Source of the DNA: Xiphydria camelus
Taxonomy: Eukaryota > Arthropoda > Insecta > Hymenoptera > Xiphydriidae
Assembly: GCA_963678675.1 (NCBI GenBank)
Contig: OY783199.1
Location: 14,020,232-14,084,231 of the forward strand
Length of the DNA stretch: 64,000 nt
Reading direction: 5' to 3'
The translations under genes were made by a program, and so were the position numbers. Shown one piece after another: positions 22,939 through 32,950 of the stretch; position 1 is the first letter of the stretch, and every line of letters begins with the position of its first letter. The notes beneath the pieces were generated by a model. The model searched no databases. It saw nothing but the letters and a program-made list of their open reading frames with translations, and was not told where the DNA came from.

Positions 22939-23110
22939 TTGCTCTCTGTTTACAAACGTCGAATTTGAAGGGAAAACTGCATGAAATCAAAGGAGAAATA
23001 AAAACAAATGGGGTAATTGCATCAGTGTCATGTTCGTGCAAAAGCAGGACTGGGAGAAAAATGTAAACATACATTAGCAGTACTGCTACATTGCTACAGG
23101 AAACTACCTA
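22939..23110 (+). pseudogene. SWIM zinc-finger fragment, frameshifted
   Basis: One frame reads KGKLHEIKGEIKTNGVIASV followed by SCSC. The next frame reads AGLGEKCKHTLAVLLHCYR. Joined across the shift near 23040 they show the SWIM order C-x-C ... C-x-H, so a single-base change has split the zinc site. SWIM fingers bind DNA or protein partners. A sister fragment with an unbroken frame lies at 40307-40460 on the other strand. In that copy a splice donor follows the codon pair after LLHL, whereas here the sequence runs on without one. I do not recognise the full-length protein. Confidence 0.68.
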
Positions 23111-23162
23111 ACCTCTACAACAGTCACAATAATGTTACAATCAAAATAATAATCTTACAATG

Positions 23163-23252
23163 TTACAATGTAACCTCGTTTCCGATTTTTAAAGTATTTA
23201 TCCATGCTTTTAACTTATCGATGTTTTCCGTTTTGCCGAAGGCGTTATTTAT

Positions 23253-23299
<47 letters not shown>

Positions 23300-23561
23300 G
23301 AGAGGGAGGGAGGGAGAGAGAGGGAGAGAGAGAGAGAGGGAGAGGGAGAGGGAGAGGGAGAGGGAGAGGGAGAGGGAGAGGGAGAGAGGGAGGGAGGGGG
23401 GAGGGAGGGAGGGAGGGAGGGAGGGAGCACTTATTTGGCTTCGGAAATAAATGAAACCGTAAATGCATATCTTTATGCGATTTTGATCCACAGTTATACA
23501 CACAACAATACTCTTTACTTTTACTTTGACGACGAGGTGAAAATTTGCCAATTTCCATCAC
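23163..23561 (-). pseudogene. THAP-domain remnant split by a GA-rich microsatellite
   Basis: The minus-strand frame is open for 132 codons. Residues 19-43 read CCVYNCGSKSHKDMHLRFHL then FPK, the start of a THAP zinc-binding domain (C-x-C ... FHxFPK). About 57 residues of Ser/Leu/Pro repeats coded by the microsatellite follow. Then comes KLKAWINTLKIGNEVT, the W-x-x-x-L-x-IG segment that normally follows FPK by some ten residues. The stop precedes the expected second Cys and His. THAP domains bind DNA and are common in P-element-type transposases. The frame is kept across the repeat, which may be chance. It is unlikely to fold. Confidence 0.68.
23257..23427 (+). repeat. GA/GGGAGA microsatellite, about 171 bp
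   Basis: A pure (GA)n run is followed by (GGGAGA)n and (GGGA)n. It produces long false frames on both strands (Glu/Arg/Gly on plus, Ser/Leu/Pro on minus). Confidence 0.98.
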
Positions 23562-23928
23562 ATCTTTATTTTCACAGTTGAACTAACAACGACCAAGCAC
23601 ATTCACTTCACGCAGAGAGTAGTTCACATTATTTCTCGCCAGATGTCATATCGCAATATGTCAGTTCCCTATACGCAGGAAGAAAAAGATATGCTAATAG
23701 CGAGAGTTTCTAATACACAAATTTTGAATTTGAGTCCTTTGAAAAGCCCGCGTTCTTTAGCGGAAAATATGACGGTTGTTGCTTCATGCAAACTTGTCCA
23801 AAGAACTGTCGCTCTACGAAAACGTGACGTAATGTCACACACTTTCTACATGGTACATAGGGAAAGTTAATATTTTGTGAGAATTAGTAACAAATCCTAT
23901 ATATATAAATGAAAGGTTGTTTTTCATT

Positions 23929-24021
23929 ATGCCGAAGTCGAGACCATCGTGTTGCATAGTGGGGTACAAAAATCGGCCTGAAAAAGAAGAAGTATATGGC
24001 ATACTTTTAAATCTACTTTAG
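23929..24021 (+). pseudogene. Short THAP-like N-terminus
   Basis: ATG at 23929 opens MPKSRPSCCIVGYKNRPEKE and stops at 24021. The M-P-x5-CC-x-VG-(C to Y) pattern resembles a THAP start with the second zinc Cys changed to Tyr. It is too short to be sure. The opposite strand is open for 93 codons (23927-24208) with no recognised family. Confidence 0.35.
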
Positions 24022-24244
24022 ATTTTGATTCGTTGATACTTGTTTGCGGTAGCACTCTGCCTATAATAATGGAGCATTCGCCGAATCGTTGTATTTCAAC
24101 ATTTCTCACATGATTTTCGTCAGTTAGTTCTTTTCCTTTCGTCCTCACGGTTTCAAAAAGGAAATTTTCGTTCATTGGAATGGATCCGAAAGAGATAAAC
24201 TTTTCCATTTTTCTATAAATAATTTATTTATTTACTTCACTATG

Positions 24245-24457
24245 AACACCCGGCGTCTCGGATTCTGTCGCTGGGGAATTTTTTAAATATTATTTTTAAA
24301 CGTACTAACCAATGATTAATCAATCCTCATGCTTTCATTAATGAGGGTAAACGCCACCGTAGCTAGTGAGGACATGAGAAGTAATTGTTCATTGGCTAGT
24401 ATGTTTAAAAATGACATTTTAGAGAGTCACTAGTGACAGAATCGGAGACGCTAGATG
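24245..24457. mobile_element. CACCCG MITE, copy 2 (diverged)
   Basis: Same plan as 22077-22287: ACACCCGGCGTCTCG at left, inverse AGACGCTAGATGTT at right, and the same ACGTACTAACCAATGATTAA arm. It has more substitutions than the other three copies. Confidence 0.8.
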
Positions 24458-24489
24458 TTGTCGCGTATGCAACTAGATTAGATCCCAAG

Positions 24490-25402
24490 CCCAAGTAGAA
24501 ATTTTTCGTCTAAAAGTTAACTTTAAGTTAACCCGAAAATATGCTGGTCAACTTTTGGATAATCCAAAAGATAACTGACAGTCAATATAAGGACGTGTTA
24601 ATGTCTGTCCCGACTGTTAATTTTGGTTTTCAAAAAAAGACGATTACATCAACAACTTATAGATAACTTCAGTGGATGTCTATCCGACAATCGTTTGAAG
24701 GCGACTAAATAACATCATTACATCACCAACTTATAGTTAACTTCAGTGGCTGTCTATTGGACAATCGTTTGGAGGCGACTAAATAACATCGTTATAATAA
24801 TGTTATTTAGTCGCCTTCAAACGATTGTCGAATAGATATCCACTGAATTTAACTATAAGTTGGTGATGTAATCGTCTTGTTTTGAAACCCAAAGCTAACA
24901 GTCGGGACAGACATTAACAGGTCCTTATATTGACGGTCAGTTATCTTTTGGATTATCCAAAAGTTGACCAGCATATTTTCGGGTTAACTTAAAGTTAACT
25001 TTTACCGTATGTATCATCCCAAATTAAACAAGCAGATATACCGACATTGCCGAAACTTTACCGACGGTCAAGAATTTTATAGTTAGAGTTGGCTTGAGAA
25101 GAGTGCGCTGTGTGTGCTGCGTGAGAGCAAAAAGTGTCAAACGTCTGATTTCCCGATAGCTGTCAATTCGGAAAATCGAAGTATTGAATAATAGACGAAA
25201 CACTTCGATCTCTTGAATTAACAGCTATCGGGAAATCAGACGTTTGACACTTTTCGCTCTCACGCAGCACACACAGCGCACTCTTCTCAAGCCAACCCTA
25301 ACTATAAAATTCTTGACCGTCGGTAAAGTTTCGGCAATGTCGGTATATCTGCTTGTTTAATTTGGGATGATACATATGGTAGACGAAAAATTTCTACTTG
25401 GG
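24490..25402. mobile_element. Element made of two complete palindromes inside shared ends
   Basis: CCCAAGTAGAAATTTTTCGT at 24490 is mirrored at 25402. Inside, palindrome A (about 24513-25003, arms starting AAAAGTTAACTTTAAGTTAA) is followed directly by palindrome B (about 25003-25381, arms starting ACCGTATGTATCATCCCAAA). A is centred near 24795 and B near 25190. Either single strand could fold into a stem with two long hairpins. There is no coding capacity. Confidence 0.85.
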
Positions 25403-25413
25403 TAGTGACAAAT

Positions 25414-25536
25414 CACTGTGCAGTCACAGCAACCTCACTTGCCGTTTCCACTGCGTGTCGCCACTGTGACGTCAGCGGGAGCGCGCACGATAATGTCACT
25501 GTGATGCTTCCTAAATCCACCGCGTGACTGCACAGT
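25414..25536. mobile_element. 123-bp MITE with 13-bp perfect ends
   Basis: ACTGTGCAGTCAC at 25415-25427 and its inverse GTGACTGCACAGT at 25524-25536. The middle is GC-rich. No clear target duplication. Confidence 0.55.
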
Positions 25537-25589
25537 ACGTTCGTAGTGACGAAACTTGGTTATCGGGGTCGGTTTTTTTTTCAAACCCT

Positions 25590-25682
25590 ACCCGGTCGGG
25601 ATTCGAACCTGCGCTCTTTAGGATGAGATGCTTCGAGACTGGGAATGCTTTAGCATTCTACCAATTGCGCCACCGACTCTTC
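25590..25682 (-). repeat. tRNA-derived repeat with A and B boxes
   Basis: On the minus strand an A box TGGCGCAATTGG (25661-25672) and a perfect B box GGTTCGAATCC (25599-25609) are 74 nt apart end to end, longer than in an ordinary tRNA. GAATG-CTAAAG-CATTC could be an anticodon arm, and an extra segment follows where a long variable arm would lie. A GTCGG/CCGAC pair could close it. The T-stem is poor, so I read it as a tRNA-derived SINE or tRNA pseudogene (class II style), not a working tRNA. Confidence 0.5.
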
Positions 25683-25698
25683 AAGTGGTCTTAGCTAA

Positions 25699-25816
25699 AA
25701 CCGGCCTTTTTTTATACAATGCAATACTGAGATATCTCGGCGAAAATATTTAAATAAATATTTAATCCAAATATTTTTGCCGAGATATGTCAGTGTTGCA
25801 TTATGTAAAGGCCGGT
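25699..25816. mobile_element. Palindromic MITE with CCGGCCTTT ends
   Basis: ACCGGCCTTTTTTTATACAA at left mirrors TATGTAAAGGCCGGT at right. The arms continue through GAGATATCTCGGC to an AT-rich loop. About 118 bp. Confidence 0.75.
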
Positions 25817-26090
25817 ATATATATGAAGAGCTTATTGGAAAAACGTGACAAACCACACTCTATTCAAAAATAAACAGTCTACTTTGTAATAGTCCCCTGC
25901 ATTTTCGTTTCATACTTTAAGATTGTAGACGTTAACATATGAGCTAGAATACATCTGTTAAAAACACTGAGGGGTTGTATTAATCAAATATGTATTTTAC
26001 AGATTTTTTTGAAACTTCAAAGCTCGTCTTCTCAATAAAATGATTTTGTGGCTTAGTCACGTTTTTCCAAAAACCCTTCATATATATAAA

Positions 26091-26622
26091 GGGTGAACCA
26101 GGTTAAACGTCATTTTTTTGATATGTGATAGTACAACAAAAAAAAAAGTAGACTTTCATGAGAAAATTTTTTTCAAAAATGTTTCCTAACAAAGTTATAG
26201 GGTGTCAAAGTTATGATGAGAAAACCATTTTTTTCGAAACTAACCCTGTATCTTTGCTACGAAACATTTTTGAAAAAAATTTTCTTATGAGTCTACTTTT
26301 TCTTGTTATTCTATCACATATCATAATTAATGACGTTCAACCTAGTTTTGGCCTGCTCGCAACCCTATAAATTAAAATAAATACCTATATATATCTCTCG
26401 AAAACGAAGCCATAAATAACAAATTTGCAAGGGTGATTTTTTTCTCTAAATGAAACGGGGAATCCAATAATTAAATGTTCTTTGCAAAATATCCTGTGGC
26501 GCCGAAGATTGGGAGGGGGAAATGGGGTACCGGCCCCCAGTATCTACGCCACTGGAGAATTTCTTTAAATTATTTGATCATTACTTAGAGCTGTATCACA
26601 TTAGTCTGTGTGCTAAATTTCA
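26091..26622. mobile_element. 5' part of a GGTGGACCAGG foldback, broken by gypsy
   Basis: This matches the left and central parts of the full copy at 57407-58217 (GGGTGAACCAGGTTAAACGT, GGCGCCGAAGATTGGGAGGG, TATCTACGCCACTGGAGAAT). The match stops at 26622, exactly where gypsy pol sequence starts. An internal stretch present in the full copy is missing here. Confidence 0.78.
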
Positions 26623-28253
26623 GCACAATTTCTCTCATGCAGAGCGTCGCTACAGCACATACGACCGCGAACTGCTGGCCGCCTTCGCCGCAGTCAAGCA
26701 CTTACGGAGGATTCTAGAAGGACGTCCCTTCAAGCTTCGCACGAACCACAAGCTGCTTACCCACGCTCCTCAGCAAGCGCCCGACAAAGCCTCACCTCGC
26801 CAGTCACGGCACGCGATTTCTTGCTGCAGTTCTACGTCACGTTTGCCTACACGAAGTGGAAAGGCAATATAGTCGCCAATGCGCTGTCTCGCGTAGAAGC
26901 TATCGACATGCCTACGAAACTCAACCTGTCGACCTTGGTACAACACCAGAAGGACGATCCTGATCTGCCACGCATCCGCGAGTCCGATATGATGGTGCTA
27001 CAACTCCTCGACATTGATGGTAACGAATTATGGTGCTCCATCTCCAACGGGATCATAAGGCCGTACATCCCTCGCAACCTGAGGAAGGTCGCCTTCAGCG
27101 TGGCACACGACTTCTCTCATTCCAGCATTTGCGCTACTATCCGCTTGATGGTGCAGAAATACTGCTGGCCCGGCATGCGCAAAGACATCGCGCGCTGGGC
27201 ACAGTGCTGCCAGCCGTGCCAACGCGCGAAGATATCGCGCCATAACCGCGCAGCTCACGCAGACTTTGCGACCCCCGACGCCCGATTCGACCACATTCAC
27301 CTGGATCTCGTCAAAATGCCACTTTGCTCCGGCATGTTATACTGTCTCACGATCATTGACCGCTTTTCCAGATGGCCTACCGCAATTTCGCTTCCTGACA
27401 ACAGGCTCCGACGGTCACTCGCGTACTTTTTGACGCATGGATCGCTCTCTTTGGCACGCCCCTCACCATCACAACAGACCATGGTTCTCAGTTCGAAGCG
27501 GACTTCTTCTCTTCTCTTGCAGCTCTTATCGGCGCTGAGCGCATCCAAACCGCTCCATACCACCCTCAATTTAATGGCATGGTCGAACGGTTCCACCGTA
27601 CGCTAAAAGTAGCTCTCGTGTGCAACCCCGCTGCGCCCTGGCCGCAAGCTCTTCCAGCTGTTCTCCTCGGCCTCAGAACCACTATCAAGGACGACCTCAA
27701 CACCTCACCGGCCGAGATGCTCTTCGGCACAACCTTACGCATCCCAGGCGATTTCTTTGTAACGAGCAGCCATTCAGATGTCAACGCACCTACATTTTTC
27801 TCAGACATCTGCCAGATCATGCAGAACCTACAGGCGGTTCCAGGTTCCCGTCACATACCTCCTTCGAAACAGTTCTTTCACTTCGATCTGCATTCATCGC
27901 TTTTCGTCTTCAGGCGAGTTGAAACAATCAGGAAAACCCTGCAACCGCCGTATACGGGCCCACATGAAGTCCTAAATCGCATCAGCGAAGCGCTGTACCG
28001 CATCGACGTCAACGGCACGCCTAAAGTCATCTCCACGTCATTGCTAAAACCCGCTTACATCGAAGCAGCTGACCTGGCGCCAGCATCCGCGCATTCGACT
28101 AGCGATAATACGCAGTACGAACTCGCAGCATCCGCGCATTTACCTAGCAGCAACATGCAGCGCGACCTCAGAAGCCCGCGCAGACGGCGTCTCACAATCG
28201 GCTCCAGCCCTCATCCAGACTCGGACGCTCTCCTCTGGTTCGCCCTGCTCTAG
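26623..28253 (+). pseudogene. pol: Ty3/gypsy pol: RNase H end and integrase
   Basis: Three frame segments follow in the usual gypsy order. The first (from 26640) is RNase H: RRYSTYDRELLAAFAAVKHL and a DKASPRQ segment. After a frameshift near 26825 the second reads GNIVANALSRVEAID, the H-x4-H ... CQPC zinc region of integrase (IARWAQCCQPCQRAK), and a first catalytic Asp in HIHLDLV. After a second shift near 27400 the third reads TTDHGSQFEADFFSSL (second Asp), then NGMVERFHRTLK (Glu), then a C-terminal region ending at 28253. Integrase would insert the cDNA. Reverse transcriptase is absent, so the copy is 5'-truncated and dead. Confidence 0.9.
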
Positions 28254-28334
28254 TCCATCTTCTTCGTCTCCGCTTCCCGCCAGAGTTACACCTAGGCGGT
28301 CGGTTTCATTTCGCCTGCATCCTGCAGTCGTCAC

Positions 28335-28482
28335 TGGTGGGGAGTCCCTGTGACGGTTCAGTCTTGCCGTCATCATAACCGCCGCAAGCAGCTCATAGTC
28401 CCGAGAGCCGACTTCATTTAGCCTCTCCCTCTCCTTACCGTACGTCTCTCTCCGGTGCGCATTGGCGTCACCGGCGCGTATA
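28335..28482 (+). mobile_element. Polypurine tract and start of the gypsy 3' LTR
   Basis: GGTGGGGAG at 28336-28344 is a polypurine tract. A candidate LTR start TGTGACGG follows at 28349. The LTR is interrupted after 28482 by a mariner; 29405-29472 may be its continuation. Confidence 0.55.
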
Positions 28483-29402
28483 CCAGGTGTGTCGGTAATT
28501 CCTTTCCGGTTTGTTCGTTAAAGAAAACACGTTAATTACAATGGATAGTTAAAATGTATTTATTCAAAGTATTAGCCATATGATTCTATACATTTTGCCC
28601 ATCTCTCAGGCAATTTATGGATGCCATTCCAGAAGAACAGTTTCTCCTTTGAGCTAAACCATTCATCGAGCCATTTTTTAACTTCTTCGAAATCGGCGAA
28701 GAGCTGTTATGCAAGCGCTCGCCCCATCGATGCGAAAAGGTGGTAGTCGGATGGAGCCAGATCTGGAGAGTACGGCGGGTGCGATAAAACTTCCTATCCA
28801 AGTGATTTCAACACTTCTTTGACTCGTTTTGCTGTATGAGACGGCGCGTTGTCATGCTGCAAAATCATGTGGCACTCATCTTCCCATCTTTTGGTTCTTT
28901 CCCATCGCTCGTAATTGTTCAGAAATTGCTACTTGGCTCACATTCAACTTTTCTGCCAATTGTTTTTGAGTTTGTGTTGGGCCTTCATCCAATAACTCCT
29001 GCAATTCCGTATCTTCAAACGTTTTCGGCCTACCAGGACGTTCTTTGTCTTGAACGTTGAAATCACCACATTTGAATTGTCGAAACTACGTTTCACATGT
29101 TCTTATGGTTGGAACATGCTCACCGTAAGTCTCTACCAGCAAACGATGACTTTCAGCGGCTTTTTTCTTTTGATGAAACAAGAAAAGTAATGCGTGCCGC
29201 AAATGCACGTTTTCAGGCACAAAACTCGACATTTTCAAAAAATTATAAATCTATAACGCTGTTATTTTGGCGGAACGTAACTTGTGTAGTATTGAGGTTA
29301 ATGTCAGTAGAATAAAATGACATGTATCAAATCATAACATTTCATACTTATAGCTAATGACATCTGTTACGAAAACCGGAAAGGAATTATCGACACACCT
29401 GG
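28483..29402 (-). mobile_element. Mariner element, internally deleted, 920 bp
   Basis: Ends CCAGGTGTGTCGGTAATTCC and the inverse at 29402 (one mismatch in about 30 bp) stand between TA dinucleotides (28481-28482 and 29403-29404). A full-length mariner is about 1.3 kb. The missing part falls in the catalytic domain. Confidence 0.93.
28572..29232 (-). pseudogene. Mariner transposase with middle deleted
   Basis: The ATG complementary to 29230-29232 opens MSSFVPENVHLRHALLFLFH. The DNA-binding part follows: KERPGRPKTFEDTELQELLD and QKQLAEKLNVSQVAISE, a pair of helix-turn-helix segments. A TAG replaces Trp in the ETW-FRQF segment. After MGKNQKMGR the sequence jumps to DNAPSHTAKRVKEVL (second catalytic Asp), then SHPPYSPDLAPSDYHLF (third Asp, DD34D type) and WAKCIESYG with a TAA stop. 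The stretch with the first catalytic Asp is deleted. Other stops and frame changes lie near 28800-28860. It could be mobilised only by a partner. Confidence 0.9.
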
Positions 29403-29472
29403 TAGTTGCGATCTAAAAGAGTCAGTTTCTTCGAGAGCCCCCTTGGTTTCTCTTCATATCTACAAATAATTT

Positions 29473-30806
29473 CACAGGCCGACGTTATGAAACTTTTGAA
29501 AAGTTACAGAAAGAAAACTCACTGTTTCTGAGTAATTTTGGGTCGCTGAATACGAATATGATAACCGTTTTCCTCCATTAGCTCGCATTTTTGTGTAACG
29601 CATAGTTGCCAATTTTACCATAAAATTTACTGAGCAAAATAAACTATTATCAAGATTACCAGCTAAAAAACTATTTATTATGTCAGTATATTAGCATTAC
29701 ATACAGAATATTTTACAATATCTACTTTAATAAAACTCTAAATAAAACCACCAGTTTTACTTCTTCTATTTATGAAACGTCGGATCCTCTCTATTCGCCG
29801 ACCAGCAATAGTCTCCCATCATCGCAGAGTCCCAACGTCCTTAATATTGAGTTTCTATGGTTCTTATGTTCTGGTGAAACCGCTCTCCTATTTCGTCGCT
29901 AACATCTCCAAGATTTTCCGGAAAGAAGTTGAGGTGTGAATGAAGAAAGTGGATTTTCAAAGACATGCGACATCCCAAAGCTTCATATGCGACCAGAAGT
30001 TGCTGCACCAGAGCTTCGTAATTTTTATCTTTAATTTTGCCCAAAAAACCTTTAATAACTTTGACAAAGGCACGCCATGCCTCTAACTCTTTTTCGTTTA
30101 AAGTCTGTTCAAACAATTTATCATGCATCAGTTTGCGAATATCAGGTTCTATAAAAATTCCTTCCTTTAATTTAGCATCACTTAATTTTGGAAAGAACTG
30201 TCCAAGGTAACTAAATCCTTCACTCTCTTTGGCCATAGCTTTGATGAAATTCTTCATGAGGCCCAACTTAATATGGAGAGGCGGCAGCAGTATCTTGGCT
30301 GGATCGACCATAGGCTCATACTTAACATTATTGGTACCGCCTTAAATGACTTTCTAGGGGGCCACTCTTTTTGTAAGAAATGTTTTGTTGTAGTTCGGTC
30401 TGTCAGATCGTGCGCGTCTACTGGAAGGTTAAATCTGGTGGAAGGGACACAAGTGTCAAGCTTTTAAAGTAGCGCAACACGGCAGGTAAAATAATCGCGA
30501 ATTTCGCTCTCCCCCGTCCTCCCCATTCTCCGCTCTTCATTATACAGATGCCAATGACAAAGTGCTTACGCCTTTTGCTCCCCAAATAATATATAATACT
30601 TTTCTCATTTAAATAACTATTGCCGAATCGGTTATTCTGATAAAAACTCAAGTCGGCCCTTAAAAATATGGTAAAAATGGTAACTAAGCATAATGCCAAA
30701 TTACGAGCTAATCGAGTAAAACGATTATCATTTTCGTAATCAGCGACCCAAAATTAGTCGGTAACAGTGGTTCTCTGTTCTGTAACTAAACTGACGTCGG
30801 CCTGTG
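29473..30806. mobile_element. Foldback element 2, with captured coding piece
   Basis: CACAGGCCGACGT at 29473 is mirrored at 30806. The subterminal arms carry TTTTGGGTCGCTGAATACGA and its inverse, the module also seen in the elements at 14137 and 34001. About 1.0 kb of the interior is a decayed gene on the minus strand. Right after its right end a Helitron coding piece begins. Confidence 0.72.
29790..30470 (-). pseudogene. Arthropod protein of unknown function, largest copy
   Basis: Starting near 30470 the minus strand reads DTCVPSTRFNLPVDAHDLTD and QKEWPPRKSFK. After a frameshift near 30330 it reads LLPPLHIKLGLMKNFIKAM, then 150 residues ending GERFHQNIRTIETQY. A TAA stands where the 14650 copy has Gln, and the reading goes on GRWDSAMMGDYCWS to about 29790. 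The Lys/Leu-rich middle has no zinc or DDE motif I can see. I have met this order in many arthropod hypothetical proteins but know no function. It lies inside a foldback element, between its arms, so it is probably element cargo or the relic of an element gene. Confidence 0.62.
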
Positions 30807-30809
30807 TTT

Positions 30810-31033
30810 TTAAAGGATACGATAATACAACAACACGGATCGATACACCAGATGTAATAAAGTATGATGAAATTAAAGCATTCTTAAATGCACGATGAAT
30901 AGACTCCAGTGAAGTATGTCGGCGGATTTTAGAATACCATAATATGTATTATCAGATTCACACTATTATGCGCATAGATTGCCATCTATCGCATGAACAA
31001 AGGAATTATTTCCAAGTAGGAAAAGAACAATAA
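30810..31033 (+). pseudogene. Helitron protein fragment, post-nuclease region
   Basis: The translation reads FKGYDNTTTRIDTPDVIKYD, EIKAFLNAR, a stop, IDSSEVCRRILEY, then HLSHEQRNYFQVG, ending at TAA 31031. The order YKGxD ... EI-x-x-FL-x-AR ... S-x-x-C-x-RI ... HL matches the stretch between the rolling-circle nuclease and the helicase of Helitrons. It does not overlap the piece at 18948-19340. The left break coincides with the end of foldback element 2. Confidence 0.72.
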
Positions 31034-31904
31034 AACTCCTTTCGTGGTTTGTATTTAACCGAGTAAGTGAGGAAGCACACCGACACACTATGGGAGGAAA
31101 CGCCGAAAATCTGGCCAAGTGTTTTTTTCAACTTTACGTAAACATATTTTAATGTGCGTACGTTACAAATAAACAGTCCATAGCTCACGAATCTTCATTT
31201 TAGATGTGTATTTGCGCGCCACATTTGTTTATACACGTCACGAAAAGTTGTACTTTTGGTCGGTGGTCAGTTAGCTTGAGGAATTCGCCGAGTGTACACA
31301 AACTTTGTAGGTCTGGCGTTGTGCCTTTTTTATAATTTTTACGTGCAGATAACAGGGATATCAGCCTTAAGGTATGTACTTGTAATAAACATAAACAAAA
31401 AGCTGCAATATTATTACTTATTTCTTAAATTACTTTGAACACATAATTGAAGTGTATTTGTATATGGGTCAACTTTTAGTAGTAGAAACTTTTAGGTCTC
31501 CGATTTAGTTGTTGATTTCTTTTCAAGTATCTTTAATCAATATAAAAACTGGCCTAAATTTTCAGAACGATTCCATAAGTCGTTCAGCTGTTATTAATTT
31601 TTATACTTCTCATTTTTTTCTTTTCTAAATTAACAAAATATGGAAAAAATGACCCATATGAAAAATTTGTATTTTTTGTGAAGATTTCGAAAAAATGTAT
31701 TTGTTTATATTGCGTTTTTTATTAAAAATAGAAACAAAAAGTGTTGTATCTCAAAACCGACATTTTTAATTTTCATGATTTTTTTACCCTAAATTTCTAC
31801 ATCTCTTACGGTAATTTTGAGAGCACTTAGAAAGTGGGGCCTCCTATAGAATGTTTTAAATGAATTTTTTGGGAGATTTGAAATGTCAGAATTGACTTTA
31901 TTTA

Positions 31905-32645
31905 TGCTGGCTTAGAATGGATTTTTTGCCCTGCTAAAATGAAATTCCAATACATGATTTTATAAAATTGTACAAAATTTGTTATTAATATGACAGATCG
32001 AATTATTAAAAATGTAATCCTATAAAAATGGGCCTTTTAAGTATCTAAAAATGTAATGTATTAGTATGTTTAAGGTAGTGTATTGCATTAGTTTTCGGTC
32101 TCACACGTGGATATCTCTGGATCGATTCTCACTAACAGCCGAAACTTTTTCAAAAAATTTTACAGCAAATATCTGGTAAATTTTAAATAAAAATTTTTTT
32201 TATTCCATTTCACTTTTTGATTCACCTCACTATAAAAGTTTTCTAAATTTAAATAGAAAAAAAATTAAATAGACAAGTTTCAATTTCTAGACATTATTAT
32301 TATCGTTTGGAAATAATTAAAATTTTTAATTTACCAGATATTTGCTGTAAAATTTTTTGAAAATGTTTCGGCTTTCAGTGAGAATCGAACCCGAGTTATC
32401 CACGTGTGAGACCGAATACTAATGCAATACACTACCATAAACATACTAATGCATAAGACATTTTTAGATACTTAAAAGGCCCATATTTATAGGATTACAT
32501 TTTTAATAATTCGATCTGCCATATTAATAACAAATTTTGTACAATTTTATAAAATCGTATTGGAATTGCATTTTAGCTGGGCAAAAAAAGTCCATTCTAA
32601 ACTACCATAAATAAAGTCGATTTTGACATTTCAAATCACTAAAAA
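31905..32645. repeat. Inner palindrome with tRNA-like core
   Basis: Arms about 31915-32300 and 32320-32640 are inverse copies. Each holds a block that on the minus strand (32380-32440) reads GTAGTGTATTGCATTAG ... GGGTTCGATTCTC, a B-box-like sequence and a D-arm-like start. The plus-strand copy at 32110-32128 has a degenerate box. It looks like a tRNA-derived repeat duplicated head to head. Confidence 0.55.
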
Positions 32646-32863
32646 CACAAAACGTGTGGCCGCCACACGCGGAAGAAGTGAAACTTCGATATCAGTTTCT
32701 TTGAATTTGATTCCGGTGGTATTAGTTTCAATTAGCTCTACGAAGAAGCATTGTAAAAGACTTGTATAGAGCCAATTGAAAGTAATACCACCGGAATCAA
32801 ATTCAGAGAAACTGATATCGAAGTTTCACTTCTTCCGCGTGTGGCGGCCATACGTTTTGTGTT
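32644..32863. mobile_element. 220-bp MITE, nearly perfect palindrome
   Basis: AACACAAAACGTGTGGCCGC at left mirrors its inverse at 32863. The arms of about 90 bp (CACGCGGAAGAAGTGAAACT and so on) are almost identical. Confidence 0.88.
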
Positions 32864-32879
32864 ATAATATATGCTATAC

Positions 32880-32950
32880 GACCAAAATTGTGAGGGCTTC
32901 TCATGGTTATATCTTGGAAACTAGATGGTGAATCATTCTCATTTTCTTTC
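32880..32950. repeat. Dispersed 70-bp repeat shared with 47335-47405
   Basis: GGTTATATCTTGGAAACTAG and flanks recur with three or four differences at about 47365, in the same orientation. Its nature is unknown. Confidence 0.7.

Noticed and set aside
23204..23581. Long Glu/Arg/Gly-rich frame on the plus strand
   Set aside because: It is coded by the GA microsatellite and has no conserved part.
25590..25682. Functional tRNA gene
   Set aside because: Box spacing is too long and the T-stem does not pair well.
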